Part shown: positions 22,173-31,994 of the stretch, piece by piece
Layout of the letters: every line of letters begins with the position of its first letter
How positions within the stretch are numbered: position 1 is the stretch's first letter
NCBI GenBank assembly: GCA_000697335.1
Contig: JNEM01013653.1
Location: 1 to 31,994, forward strand
From: Conidiobolus incongruus B7586
Lineage: Eukaryota; Entomophthoromycota; Entomophthoromycetes; Entomophthorales; Conidiobolaceae
Direction: 5' to 3'
DNA length: 31,994 nucleotides
Notes under the pieces: generated by a model
Seen by the model: the letters and a program-made list of their open reading frames with translations, nothing else
Told to the model about the DNA's origin: nothing
The model's database searches: none
Translations under genes and position numbers: made by a program

Positions 22173-23930
22173 GCTATATATCATATTATAGTCCATACCA
22201 TATCACGCCATATAATCATATTGATTGATTTTATAACATAGTCTCATCTTTTGGACAAGATATTATTATTCATTCACATAATGTATAATGATCAATTTTG
22301 TTATTTTTATTACTTGATGGTATAAATTTGAATGTCCAATGGAATAATATGAAAACAAAAATTAATATCAAATTAGTTTAATATAATTGAATACTAAGAT
22401 TAATGATATATTCACCAAATAAAAGGATATAATTAATGCAAATAAATTTATTAATATAAATCTTAATAATTGGTTTCAAATGTCATAACATCAATATGTT
22501 TGATGTAAAATATATATAATTCAACGTATAATAAAAAAAATTAACCTAACAATTGAAATTTTTTATATTTTGATTTAGTTTATTAATAGCAACTAAAAAA
22601 GTGTATATAGAAACTATAAATAAAACGAGCGATATTTAATCAGTTGTAGATATATAAATCAATCATAACATATCATACTTTTACATATTAATTTTTAGTG
22701 ATAATTCATGATCTAAAATCATACTTTAAAGTAATTAGTGAAAGAATTGGTTAATATATATTATAATTAAATATTTTGGTTGAATTGATAACTGTTTCAA
22801 ATCAATTATTACAAAATACACATTTCAGTTATAATGTATATTTCACTACAAATAATTTGATATACAGGACACATAAAACACCGTATTAATGATTTTAACC
22901 CGATTAATATGTTTCTATTATATTTACATATTTTGAATAGCATATATTCGTTATTATAATAATAATAGTATATACATCATTTCAAATTATTACACATTGT
23001 GATAATTGCTTATTTAAAAATATAATTTGATCAAATTCAAAGTACAATTTGTTCTAGTTTCATGAAATATTATGTTAAAAAATTTTATTGATATTAGTAA
23101 AAATATATATAATTTAATGATTTTAATATTTGATTATATTTTAAAGTTATTTTAACACATATCCATTAGATCATGATAATTTTTATTTATCTAATCTAGA
23201 AATAAAGCACCATATTTTATAAAATTTACTATTTAATATTATATTATATTGATGATTATATAGCTAATTTGAAAACCATATGGTCTAAAATTTATTTAAC
23301 ATTTTAATAATGAGACTTTTTAAACTCATTATTGGATTATACATATTACATTTTAAAATATCCAAAATATTTTAAATGATTGAATGATTTTTCAATATCA
23401 AAATCAGATAATCCTTTTTTTAAATTATATAAAAAAGGTTAAAAAGCTTGGTCAAGTATTATGAATGATTGTAATAATAAAAGCATTATAACTAACTTAA
23501 ATGGGATAGAACTAAGTAACTAAATATCATTTCCTATCATGTTTATCATACATTGTATTGAATTCTCCTAGAACATTTTTACCATAAAAGTCATATTTAT
23601 ACACATGGCTCTATTATAAATTATATTAATTCAATTTCAAAATAACAAAAATATTAATATGATGGGCTTTTCAATCTTTCAATATGGTATAACTATAACT
23701 CTTTACACCATTACAAAATCTTATCAATCATTAGAAAACAACAGTATGTTTCAACAAAATATTGATATAATTTTTGAAATATTTCAAAATTATGTCATTT
23801 TGTCTTACCTAATATTATTTAATTCAATTGTCAATTGATAAACTCAACAAGGGCGCTTTAAATTTTTAATATATTATACAAAGATCAAATGTTTTCAAAT
23901 ACAAATTAATTATTAGTTATGAAAAAACAT

Positions 23931-24005
23931 AATATATTTTTTAATTTCTGATTTTTCAAATATATTGTTGGTTTTAATAAATAAATGATATATAGATTAA
24001 ATAAA
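23931..24005 (+). mobile_element. 5' terminal fragment of a third mariner copy
   Basis: From ATATTTTTTAATTTCTGATT onward this matches 465-545 of the better mariner over about 70 bp: the inverted repeat and the adjoining untranslated region, including the shared stretches ATTTTTCAAA and TAAATAAAT. The mismatches are largely A/G and C/T transitions in both directions, so the two copies derive from a common ancestor and have mutated separately. I could not follow convincing homology into the transposase region beyond about 24005. Confidence 0.6.
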
Positions 24006-24812
24006 AGAATATATATATTAATAATTATGTTTTTATTATAATTTTTATTATTATTCTTTCTTTTATTAATAAATATATATATTAAAAACACTTTTATTTA
24101 GTTAACAAACTATCAAAGTAACTTAATATTAATTATATAAGTGTATTATATATATTAAGATTTAAACTTAGTTTAAGTAATGAAAATATATAATAGATAT
24201 ATTATAATTTAATAAAACTTTAAAAATGAATTATAATAATCATAGTATAATAAAATTTATTAAGATATAACTAAAAATAAATGTTTTTATATTAAATCAA
24301 TATAATTAATTAATCTTCAATTCATTTATATAATCTTTTATTTATATAACAAAATGTTAAAATAATTTATTATTATAATTAAATACTAATTATTATAAAA
24401 AATTATAATATTATATAATTTTTTTATTTATTTTTTAAAATTAAATTAATTAATAATAAATTTTATATTCCTTTTTTTAAATAATTTATAATTAATAATT
24501 AATATAAATTAAAAATATTTATTACTTTATATAGTAATTATGAAAGTTATTTTATATAAAAAATTAAAATGAATTATATTTAATATATTTATTAGATTAT
24601 ATCTTAAATAATTATAATACTTTATATAATTAAAATATTTTTAAAAAATTTATAAAAATAAACTTTATTGATTTATAAAATATTAAATTTTATTCTTTAA
24701 TAAAAAAATTATTTATTTTTGTACATCATATACTAAAAATTATATTTAATTTTGATTTTATAATTTTACTATTATTTAATTTTTGTAGTAAGAGTTATAT
24801 TTTAAATTTGAA
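24006..24812. other. Block of nearly GC-free sequence
   Basis: About 800 bp with only scattered G or C residues, clearly poorer in GC than the other spacers. It directly follows the mariner 5' end at 23931-24005 and is of a size to hold a heavily mutated transposon body, but homology to the coding region could not be shown by eye. It also contains the PHO91-like 3' flank. Confidence 0.45.
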
Positions 24813-27259
24813 CTAATAATGTAATAATATCATAATGACATAACCAATACTAATTACAACAAGATAAAGTAAAAATGAGGAAGGAATACCAGCCTTAATG
24901 AAGTCCATCACACTCAAATACCTCACTCCCATTTCATCTTCCATCATGATGGCATTCATATTGGGAAATCCAGAAACTGGCAAACCCATGGCGCAAGAAC
25001 ACATCAAAGCACCTCCCATGACCAAAAGCTTGGGATGGGGATCTGGAAGAGCGGATCCAACTTCAGCTACAATGGGAAGAACGATCAATGCACCGACGGT
25101 GTGACTGATGAAAGTGGTGGCTACTAATACGAAGAGACAGAAGACACAGAGGATTCCGTACAAAGAAAGATGCGACACAAGCTGCTTGACATAGTTGGAA
25201 AGAATGAGCAATAAACCTGAAGACTTGACACCCTTGCCCAATGCAATGCCGCCCATCGCAAGGATAATTACAGTCCATAAGAAGTTATTGAAGTCATCCT
25301 TAGAAAGAATACCAAATCCAAAGAATGCAACGAGAGGCAAAATCGCAATGACTCCCATATCACCAACCAAATTCTCGATTTGACTCTCTAAGCACCACAG
25401 AATAATTGTAACCACGGTGATGAAACATACAAAATACTGAGTGGCGTTAAATGGTTCAGAATTATATCTCACATGGTTAATGGTATTGGAATGCTGGTTG
25501 GGACGATAAATAATGAGCAGTAAAATCCAAACTAGTAAAATTCCTATAATGCACACAGGGATGGTGATGGCAAACCACTCCAACCAGGAAGGCTTAGGGG
25601 ACATGTTTCCGATGGCAATGATGTTCTGAGGCGAACTGATGGGAGATGCCATTCCACCAATATTAGAAGCGAGCGCAATACCAATGATTAAGCAGTTGGC
25701 ATAGGGACTTTTAGAAGGCAAAGTACGTAAAATAGGTTGAATCAATGAAAAACATAGAACAGGAGCAGCAACATTACTAATCCACATGCTTGCAAAAGTT
25801 GCTACAACCATATTTGCTAGAACTACGTTGCTCGGCGTAGTACCTGCTTTGGAGAGTACCATTGAAGCTAGGGATTTGGCAATGTGATGCTTGCTTAGAG
25901 CTGCGGCCAAGGCAAAACCTCCTAAAAGTAGCATAATAACAGGCGAAAACATTGAGGCAAAGACGGCTTGAGTTGCTTGAGGAGCGGTGAGTGTATCGTT
26001 GGTAATAGGATCTCTCATAATACCTAAGCAGACTAATAAGCCAGGAACCATCATTGCAGTCACAAACAATGGAATAATCTCGGTTGCCCAAAGTAAAGAT
26101 GCAAATATAAGCAAGGCGAAGCAGTGATCCACATGAGGATCTCCAAAGGGTCTCCAAAGTAAAATTCCAATAAATGTACCCAGACAGATGCTTGCAAGTG
26201 CGACTGTTTTGAGGTTGGCATACATGGATTTTGTGGAAATGAGGGATACTTTACCCGACGTGCCAAAGCCAGTACTTGCAGCATTGTAATTAGGTTGGAC
26301 AGCTACTGCATTAGCTCTACGCTCCATTCCAATCATATCTCGCCAAACAGTGTTACGTTCCCAGACCACATGCTCCTTCAGGTGACTTCTAAGTTCCTCT
26401 AACGCGGTGGTTTCGTCAATTTCTCTGAGTTTGGCGTAGATCAGCTGGGCCTGATTGATTTTTTCCTGCAATCTTTCTTTCGTAGGCTCAAGATAAGGAT
26501 ACGAAGATTGCACTGTCTGAGTAAGATATAGCTGGCTAATAGACAAGCCTGTGACTTTGTCATATTTCTTGAGAATCTTGGAAAAACCTGTATAGTTTAG
26601 ATTCACATAATTTTTGAGCTCAGACAATTGCACGAATAGATCAATAGAGTCCTTGGTCAGCATTAAAGTGGTTTGAGCACCCCATTTGGGAAAAATGGCA
26701 GGATCGTGCAACGAAGTAGGTCGATAAATTGAAAGGCTCTGCTTTCTTGGTCTCTGATAAGTAGTTAAGGAGTTGCTCCTATTTTTCTTGCCATCTTCGA
26801 ATTCATTGTTATTTTGAGCCAATTCAGGTTCTTCGGAAATCTCTTCTAAAGGCTGATTATCATTTCTAGGTCTAATGAGCTTTGTGGAATCTATTTGAAC
26901 GAGGGTAAAGTCTAACTGAGTGACTTTGGTGTTCAACTTTTCCAACTCTGTAAATAATTCTGATTCTTTTCTGGAATAGAAATCCAGTATTTTCCGAAGC
27001 TCTTTATCGAGAGCAGGCATAAAGGTATTGTTGGCTTTCGCTCTGTTGTCAATAAGGGGTTGACGTTCTGTGTTTGCATTGTTCTGGGGATTTTCAACTA
27101 AGAAGAGATCTTTTTCTAATTGATAAATAATTTTCTTCAATTGCGAATAACTTGAAGCATGTTAGTCAATGTATGTGTAATGAATAAATAGACTTACGCT
27201 ATATAATAGGGCTGCCATTCTGGCACCGTATTAAACTGTAAAGTATGAGAAAACTTCAT
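24813..27259 (-). CDS. PHO91: SPX-domain low-affinity phosphate transporter, Pho91/Pho87/Pho90 type
   Basis: The protein moves inorganic phosphate across the vacuolar (Pho91) or plasma membrane (Pho87/Pho90) and is controlled by inositol pyrophosphates through its SPX domain. Two exons (27198-27259 and 24813-27150), joined across a 47-bp intron with a GACTAACATG branch-site match, give 799 aa. The SPX domain spans residues 1 to about 235: MKFSHTLQFNTVPEWQPYYI, then Tyr22, Lys26 and Lys27 at the ligand site, and TGFSKILKKYDK (207-219) with the second Lys cluster. Residues 110-165 are an insert rich in charged and Ser residues. From about 336 follow a dozen hydrophobic helices of the DASS/SLC13 family, with both hallmark motifs: SNIGGMASPISSPQN (516-530) and SHTVGALIVLPI (703-714). 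The second exon looks more GC-rich than neighbouring genes. Which yeast paralog it matches best cannot be decided by eye; the gene symbol is provisional. Confidence 0.92.
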
Positions 27260-27314
27260 GAGTTTTAATTTACAAAATTATTTAATTATTCATCAAGTAT
27301 GATGGAAAGAAACT

Positions 27315-27325
27315 CTTTTTATATA
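27315..27325 (-). promoter_or_regulatory. TATA box of the PHO91-like gene
   Basis: The minus strand reads TATATAAAAAG, 56-66 bp before the start codon at 27259. The sequence and distance are typical for a TATA box, and the box shares TATAAAAAG with the one before the mucin-like gene. Confidence 0.5.
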
Positions 27326-28919
27326 ACCGATTGATAATAATCCAAAACATTGAATGGATGTTATTGGGAAATTGATCAATTAATCATAAAATTGATGAAT
27401 TTGGATTTAGTAGAATTTACTGGTTATAGAATTGGAATGAGGACACCATTCATTGATGTTTGTCAACAACCATTGCTCTTTATCAATCAATTACAACAAA
27501 GCCCTTGAATTGAAACCAAGCAATATAAATGCTGTATCAATATCATCGCTCAATAATAAAATTCAACTTTGCTCACATTTATTGCTACATTTTATAGCTA
27601 ATTCAAGATAATTTTTTCTATCTATTATGCGCCAAATTGAAAATTTTCTTCATTGCACAAATGTAAGGGATAATTAAGTAGTTATGTTTTTCCTAATTAG
27701 AGCACATCTTTAGCTGATTCATATTTTCAATTATAAAAAAATAAGATAGTATGATGATATGGATCTATCTTTAAAGTCTAGCCAAAATATCATTATACTT
27801 TAATGATTTAATACTCTTCACTTTAATAGAAAAGTCTATAAACATTCGTTTTCCCATTTCCAAAAGAAAACCCTTAATCTAGTAATTGATATCCAATCGT
27901 TAATTAAATTTACTCAACGTGTTGCGTGAAATTGAAACGGTTGGTGAAATAGAAGGATAGGATAAGCTGACTAGGGGATACAAACTAAAATGATCAAATG
28001 ATCATATTTCATTTTGACGTATTGGGTTTCATCATAAACACTAAGAATTAAATATAAGTTAATCATATCAAATATAGATGTGAATTAAATGCCTTTAGTT
28101 TAATCTCTCAATTTATCTTAATTATTGGGCAAAATTTAACTCAATGATATATTTGCTATAATACAATTACTGGTATTCTCTTTTTAATTATCAGTCAATT
28201 TATACACTGTAATATAAACTATTAACATCATATAAAATCTTAATTAATATTGTCTTAACGTGGTTATTCAGTATTTGGATAAATATTTCAATTATTCCTA
28301 TCTTAACCAAGTGTATTATTTTTTAAACTATTTTCTAATATTTATACCCAACATAATTCTTTTCCCCAATTTTTGATCATTGTATAATTATATTAAAATT
28401 AATATTTTTTAATTTTATTGATTTGCTAGTATTAATCAGTATCTTTATTTATCAGAGATTTTAATAATATAATATCATTTTGAATTGAATATAATCAAAG
28501 CTTGAAATTTAAAAATTATTATTTGACAACGTTTATTTAAATCAAAAGTCTAGGTCATTTTATTATTTGTTCAAGTATTGGATCATTTAGTGAGTAATCA
28601 TAAAAAATTGTTGATTCAAATTTAATAATAATAACAAAATATATACTTACTAGCAAAGTTTTTGATATTTTAAACTAACAAAATATTTACTAAATTTTAT
28701 TGTTATTAATGTAGTTTGAGGTAGACAATGTTGATTTCAAGCAATAAAATAATATAATAAAAAATAATATTAAAAAAATATATAAATTTGAGGAAATGAA
28801 AATATATGGATACACTTAACAACATATTGAATGTATAAAATTGATTAATACTTTGGTGATTTAAAAATATATTTTATTATATAAAATTTCAAATAACATA
28901 ACTTGAAACGTTAATTAAT
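27326..28919. other. Upstream region of the PHO91-like gene and spacer
   Basis: AT-rich spacer without a gene. The part to about 28000 is less AT-rich than the other deserts and probably contains the PHO91-like promoter. At 27914-27923 the minus strand reads CAACACGTTG, which includes CACGTT, the weaker Pho4 core known from yeast. At 27992-28005 there is a repeated TGATCA (TGATCAAATGATCA). Neither has other support. Confidence 0.4.
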
Positions 28920-28992
28920 GCTACTTTAGATCAGTTGGGAGAGTGTTAGACTGAAGATCTGAAGGTCTCGTGTGCAATCCAAGTTTGTAGTA
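28920..28992 (+). pseudogene. Degenerate tRNA-Phe (GAA)
   Basis: The 73-nt stretch has exactly the standard tRNA-Phe length and spacing. The anticodon arm is intact (TTAGA-CTGAAGA-TCTGA, anticodon GAA), and the D loop AGTTGGGA is canonical. Elsewhere it is damaged. The acceptor GCTACTT faces TTGTAGT, giving a G-U end pair and two mismatches at its base. The D stem GATC/GAGT has an A-G mismatch. The T stem TCGTG/CAAGT has two mismatches. The T loop reads TGCAATC instead of TTCRANY, which also damages the B box. A TTTT follows at 29004. It is probably a dead gene copy; a functional odd tRNA is less likely. Confidence 0.75.
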
Positions 28993-29772
28993 TGATGTCT
29001 TTATTTTCTCATAAATCCATTATTGAAAAAAAATTTTAGTTTCATGCTGTTAAATTACATATTTTGTTTTTTATTATTATTTATGATTCTTATATTTTTA
29101 TTTATGATTAATGATTTCATGTTCTTTGAAAAATACTTAAATATTTGATATTCAATAATTTAAAATATATCAATATATTATATTAATATTTAACAAATAT
29201 TTTGAAATTTGATCTGATTGTGAATATGTTTAAATTTGAAATTGATTAAATATTTTTTTAATTCAAATTATTAGTGTTATTTTCAGATTGTAAACTCTCA
29301 GTTTATAATATTACACAAAATATGATTCTAGAAATTATAAACCTGGATATATTATATCAAAATTTAAATTTAAATAAATAAATAAAATACAAATTGATAA
29401 TATATTTAAGATATATTACATTAAAAATATTTGTCAAGGCTATAAATTTTATATTTGATGTTTGATTTTGATAAATTATCATAATTCAAAGTGACAATAA
29501 AAATCATTTATTGATAGATAATAAATGATTTGGAAATGGGTATTGATATAATGAAGTAATAGATATGTTAATAATTGAAGTAATTTATTAAATAACTAGA
29601 CTAATATACACTAAACTTACTTTAACAAAAGCAAGAACAGTACATCATTTGCCTTAGCTTAATTACTTATAGGAATTCTAAAATCTTTGATTAATGGGGT
29701 AATTAAGAAGGTATCAGCACTTGAGATAAATTGGAAATGTAGATCTATTGGAGATTTGTATGAGAGGGAAGC
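28993..29772. other. Spacer between the tRNA-Phe relic and SNU13
   Basis: AT-rich sequence. The portion next to 29772 is the SNU13 3' flank. Nothing else was recognised. Confidence 0.55.
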
Positions 29773-30261
29773 TTAGAGGACAAGCTTGTTGATTTGGAGC
29801 TTGATGGATTGGATTTGAGAATCGAGATCGGAGGCAGTATTGGATAAGATAGAGACGGCAATGACGGAGCGAGAAACACCGCAAGCACGACCTAAAGCGA
29901 CGCGAGAAGGAACGAAGACGTAGGGAACGTTCTATAAAAATAGTTAGATGCTGAGAAAATCACAGAATTAATTTAAATACCTTATCTTCACACAAAAGAG
30001 GCAAGTGTAAGACAATTTCAAGAGGAGAAGCATCGGCAGCCATGACAATAATTTCGGAAATACCACGATTCAAAGCCTTGGTAGCTTCGTTAGCACCCTT
30101 TTTGAGTTGCTTGTAGTGAGAAGCTTGTTGGACCAAATCTAAGATGTTAGTGGTCAAAGTAGCATCAGCTAAGGGAAAAGCTTTGGGATTAACTTCGTTG
30201 GTCTAAACATAATGTGATGGTTAGCATATTAATTAGTTTAGTTGAAATATGTATTTACCAT
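29773..30261 (-). CDS. SNU13: Snu13/15.5K (NHP2L1) snRNP and snoRNP protein
   Basis: Snu13 binds kink-turn RNA in U4 snRNA and in box C/D snoRNAs, nucleating the U4/U6.U5 tri-snRNP and the methylation-guide snoRNPs in the nucleus and nucleolus. Three exons (30259-30261, 29981-30202, 29773-29931) with introns of 56 and 49 bp give 127 aa, against 126 in yeast and 128 in human. Exon 1 is only the ATG. The start [17 protein letters not shown] matches the family. The L7Ae RNA-binding core is fully conserved: [18 protein letters not shown], then [20 protein letters not shown], then [20 protein letters not shown]. The C-terminus [14 protein letters not shown] is typical. Exon 3 is noticeably richer in C-ending codons than most of the window. 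Confidence 0.96.
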
Positions 30262-31994
30262 TTTGGCAGTTTAATATAATTTAAAGTGATTTGAACAGAG
30301 AAAATTTCAAATCTATTTATTATTAATAGATCAAAAAATTAATTGTGGGATTTCCTAATTTATTGATTTAATTTTTTGAGTTTGAACATTTTTGATGAAT
30401 TGATATATTTTGAATAATATTTGTCATGGGATCATATAATAAACTGTTAGAGCTATATATTGTTATTCTAATATAGTTTATTACGTTAATATAATAATTT
30501 AATCAATATAATTTTTAAAAGAGATACTTTAACTCATATCTATTATTATTATTTCTTAATATTTTATTCATTTTTTAATATGTTTTTTCATTAATTATTA
30601 TTATTATTATTATTATTATTATGACCCAGTATATAATGTCATAATAGAGAGTGCAAGACTAATAATATTGGCTATATTGCAATAATATATCTAGTGTGAA
30701 CACAGATTAATTTGATTCTATAAAATGGGTAATTTTTGAATTTTAAATTTATTTTAAATTTATATATATTTTAATAAAAAGATATTAAATTCTTGTGCAT
30801 ATCTCTAAAATTTTAAATTGTTTTTATTTAATAAAATATTGCATAAAATGAATTCTAGATTTCAATTGCTTAATAATTAAAAAATCTTTGTTATTAATTG
30901 ATATTTATCTATAGTATAAATATATAACCATATAAATTATGACTTTATTTAGGTATTACTCTGATTTTTAAATATTAAGAATTTCTTGAGATTGAAAATA
31001 AATAAAGATTTTAATATATATATATAATATACAATCAATACTCTCCTTTATTATTGATTATTTTTCACTATATTTTGAATAAGCTTATATTATTTTAAAA
31101 AACTATTCATTTTATTAAATATAAATTTTTATATTTTATAAATTAATTTTAATTTCAGGATTTTTTCTTATAAGCAAATTTTCAATTATTGAAAATAATT
31201 ATAGTTATATAAGTTTAATTTATTGAATATATTAGATATATTATTTTTTAATTTTTTTATAAAAAAAATCTTTTATAATATATTTTTTTATTAATAAGAT
31301 CAAATAAATATGAATTAATCTGCGGTTTAAGGAGCTATAAGTAATATTCTCCTAAGGTATCAAATATATGAAAAGTTATCATAACCTTCAAAATCTCATA
31401 TATAAACCTAATCTTACTAATAATCAAAAGTCCTAAAATATTACAAAAAAAGGTTAGCATTAGTAAAAAGATATAGAGTGTTATATATAGTCCCAAAAAA
31501 AATAATAAAAAACTAGGGTTAAGCTAATCAAATATACTAGATATGGATATATCAAAGAACCAATTCCATATTATTCAATCAAGGTTAATTCTGATAATAA
31601 TATTATTATTTATTAATTATAAAATAGATCTATTAATTATTACTATAGATATTTTGTATAAAGTCAATATTTTAAGAAAATGGGATATTTATAATAAATT
31701 AAAGAAAAAAAGGCTTTTTTATCTAATAATTGGAAATTAAGAGTTCCTTTATTATTGAGATTTTATAGTTATATTTATATTATTATCAGGTAAATCAAAG
31801 TATATTGTGATATCTATATATTTTAAAATTATTATATAAAATATATTATTAATAATTAATAATTATATATATTAGTTAAATATTTTTTAATAATTTTAAA
31901 AAATAAATCAAACAATATATATCATTAAAATTTATTCTAACAAATATTATATATTTATAAATTAGAGATCTATTTATTCAAATTTATAAAAATA
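30262..31994. other. AT-rich region with a microsatellite and an unidentified repeat remnant
   Basis: No gene is recognised. The first few hundred bases include the SNU13 promoter. A (TTA)9 tract lies at 30595-30621. From about 31320 to 31740 the GC content rises slightly between two almost GC-free blocks. A plus-strand frame there contains KNQFHIIQSRL and, further on, LLIITIDILYKVN. These are faintly like the NQFGFR-x-RS and VDI-x-AFD blocks of LINE-type reverse transcriptases. This is weak; the stretch may simply be a mutated repeat of another kind. Confidence 0.3.
30595..30621. repeat. (TTA)9 microsatellite
   Basis: Nine uninterrupted TTA units, about 335 bp upstream of the SNU13 start codon. 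Confidence 0.9.

Larger units (their letters stand above)
20635..23930. other. AT-rich gene desert upstream of TPS2
   Basis: A 3.3-kb spacer with no intact gene. It has an (AT)n tract at 21114-21133 and an F-box-like scrap on the minus strand at 21990-22172. The first few hundred bases should hold the TPS2 promoter. The remainder is close to featureless and about as AT-rich as the other deserts. Confidence 0.5.

Noticed and set aside
24898-26284. Several open frames of 60-126 codons overlapping the phosphate transporter on both strands
   Set aside because: All lie inside the well-supported transporter exon in other frames, as expected in its GC-richer sequence.
1-31994. CRISPR arrays, operons and bacterial-type promoters or ribosome binding sites
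   Set aside because: The sequence is eukaryotic nuclear DNA with spliced genes. No regularly spaced repeat with unique spacers was seen.

Overview
The window is about 32 kb of very AT-rich nuclear DNA from a fungus. Genes have short spliceosomal introns (47-67 bp here, mostly GTAA at the 5' end and TTTAG or ATAG at the 3' end, with CTAAC/CTAAT-like branch sites). Their products include a fungal Tps2-type trehalose-phosphate phosphatase, an SPX-domain phosphate transporter of the Pho87/90/91 type, and a mucin-like single-pass surface protein. Base composition and gene spacing would suit an early-diverging, AT-rich zygomycete-grade lineage, but this is inference and the species cannot be fixed from the sequence. 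All reading frames use the standard code.

Layout. 1-1740: a decayed mariner copy cut by the window edge, then a nearly complete 1.27 kb mariner. 2477-3496 (-): RAD10/ERCC1. 3.5-6.4 kb: gene desert. 6459-7433 (-): proline-rich mucin-like membrane protein. 7.4-10.8 kb: desert with ankyrin-like scraps. 10792-12239 (-): RPT5. 13941-15828 (+): PTM1/GOST seven-transmembrane protein with seven exons. 16989-17071 (-): tRNA-Leu(CAA). 17691-20551 (-): TPS2 with eleven exons. 20.6-24.8 kb: desert with an F-box-like scrap, a mariner 5' end and an almost GC-free block. 24813-27259 (-): PHO91-like transporter. 28920-28992 (+): decayed tRNA-Phe(GAA). 29773-30261 (-): SNU13. 30.3-32.0 kb: AT-rich desert with an unidentified repeat remnant.

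The genes are unrelated housekeeping functions: DNA repair, proteasome, Golgi trafficking, trehalose and phosphate metabolism, and splicing/snoRNP. They are transcribed singly, mostly leftward, and no operon or cluster logic is visible. The splice sites given were inferred by eye from frame, GT/AG rules and family alignment from memory; cDNA would settle them.

No clearly new biological system was found. The most informative signals are: a full-length mariner transposase frame with no indels in which every in-frame stop is TAG or TAA and five TAGs sit at conserved Trp positions (a CpA-to-TpA, RIP-like signature); scattered F-box and ankyrin-like fossils in the gene deserts; a degenerate tRNA-Phe; and several unusual details of host genes (a start-codon-only first exon in SNU13, three stop-free 3n introns in TPS2, an altered HbYX tail in RPT5).
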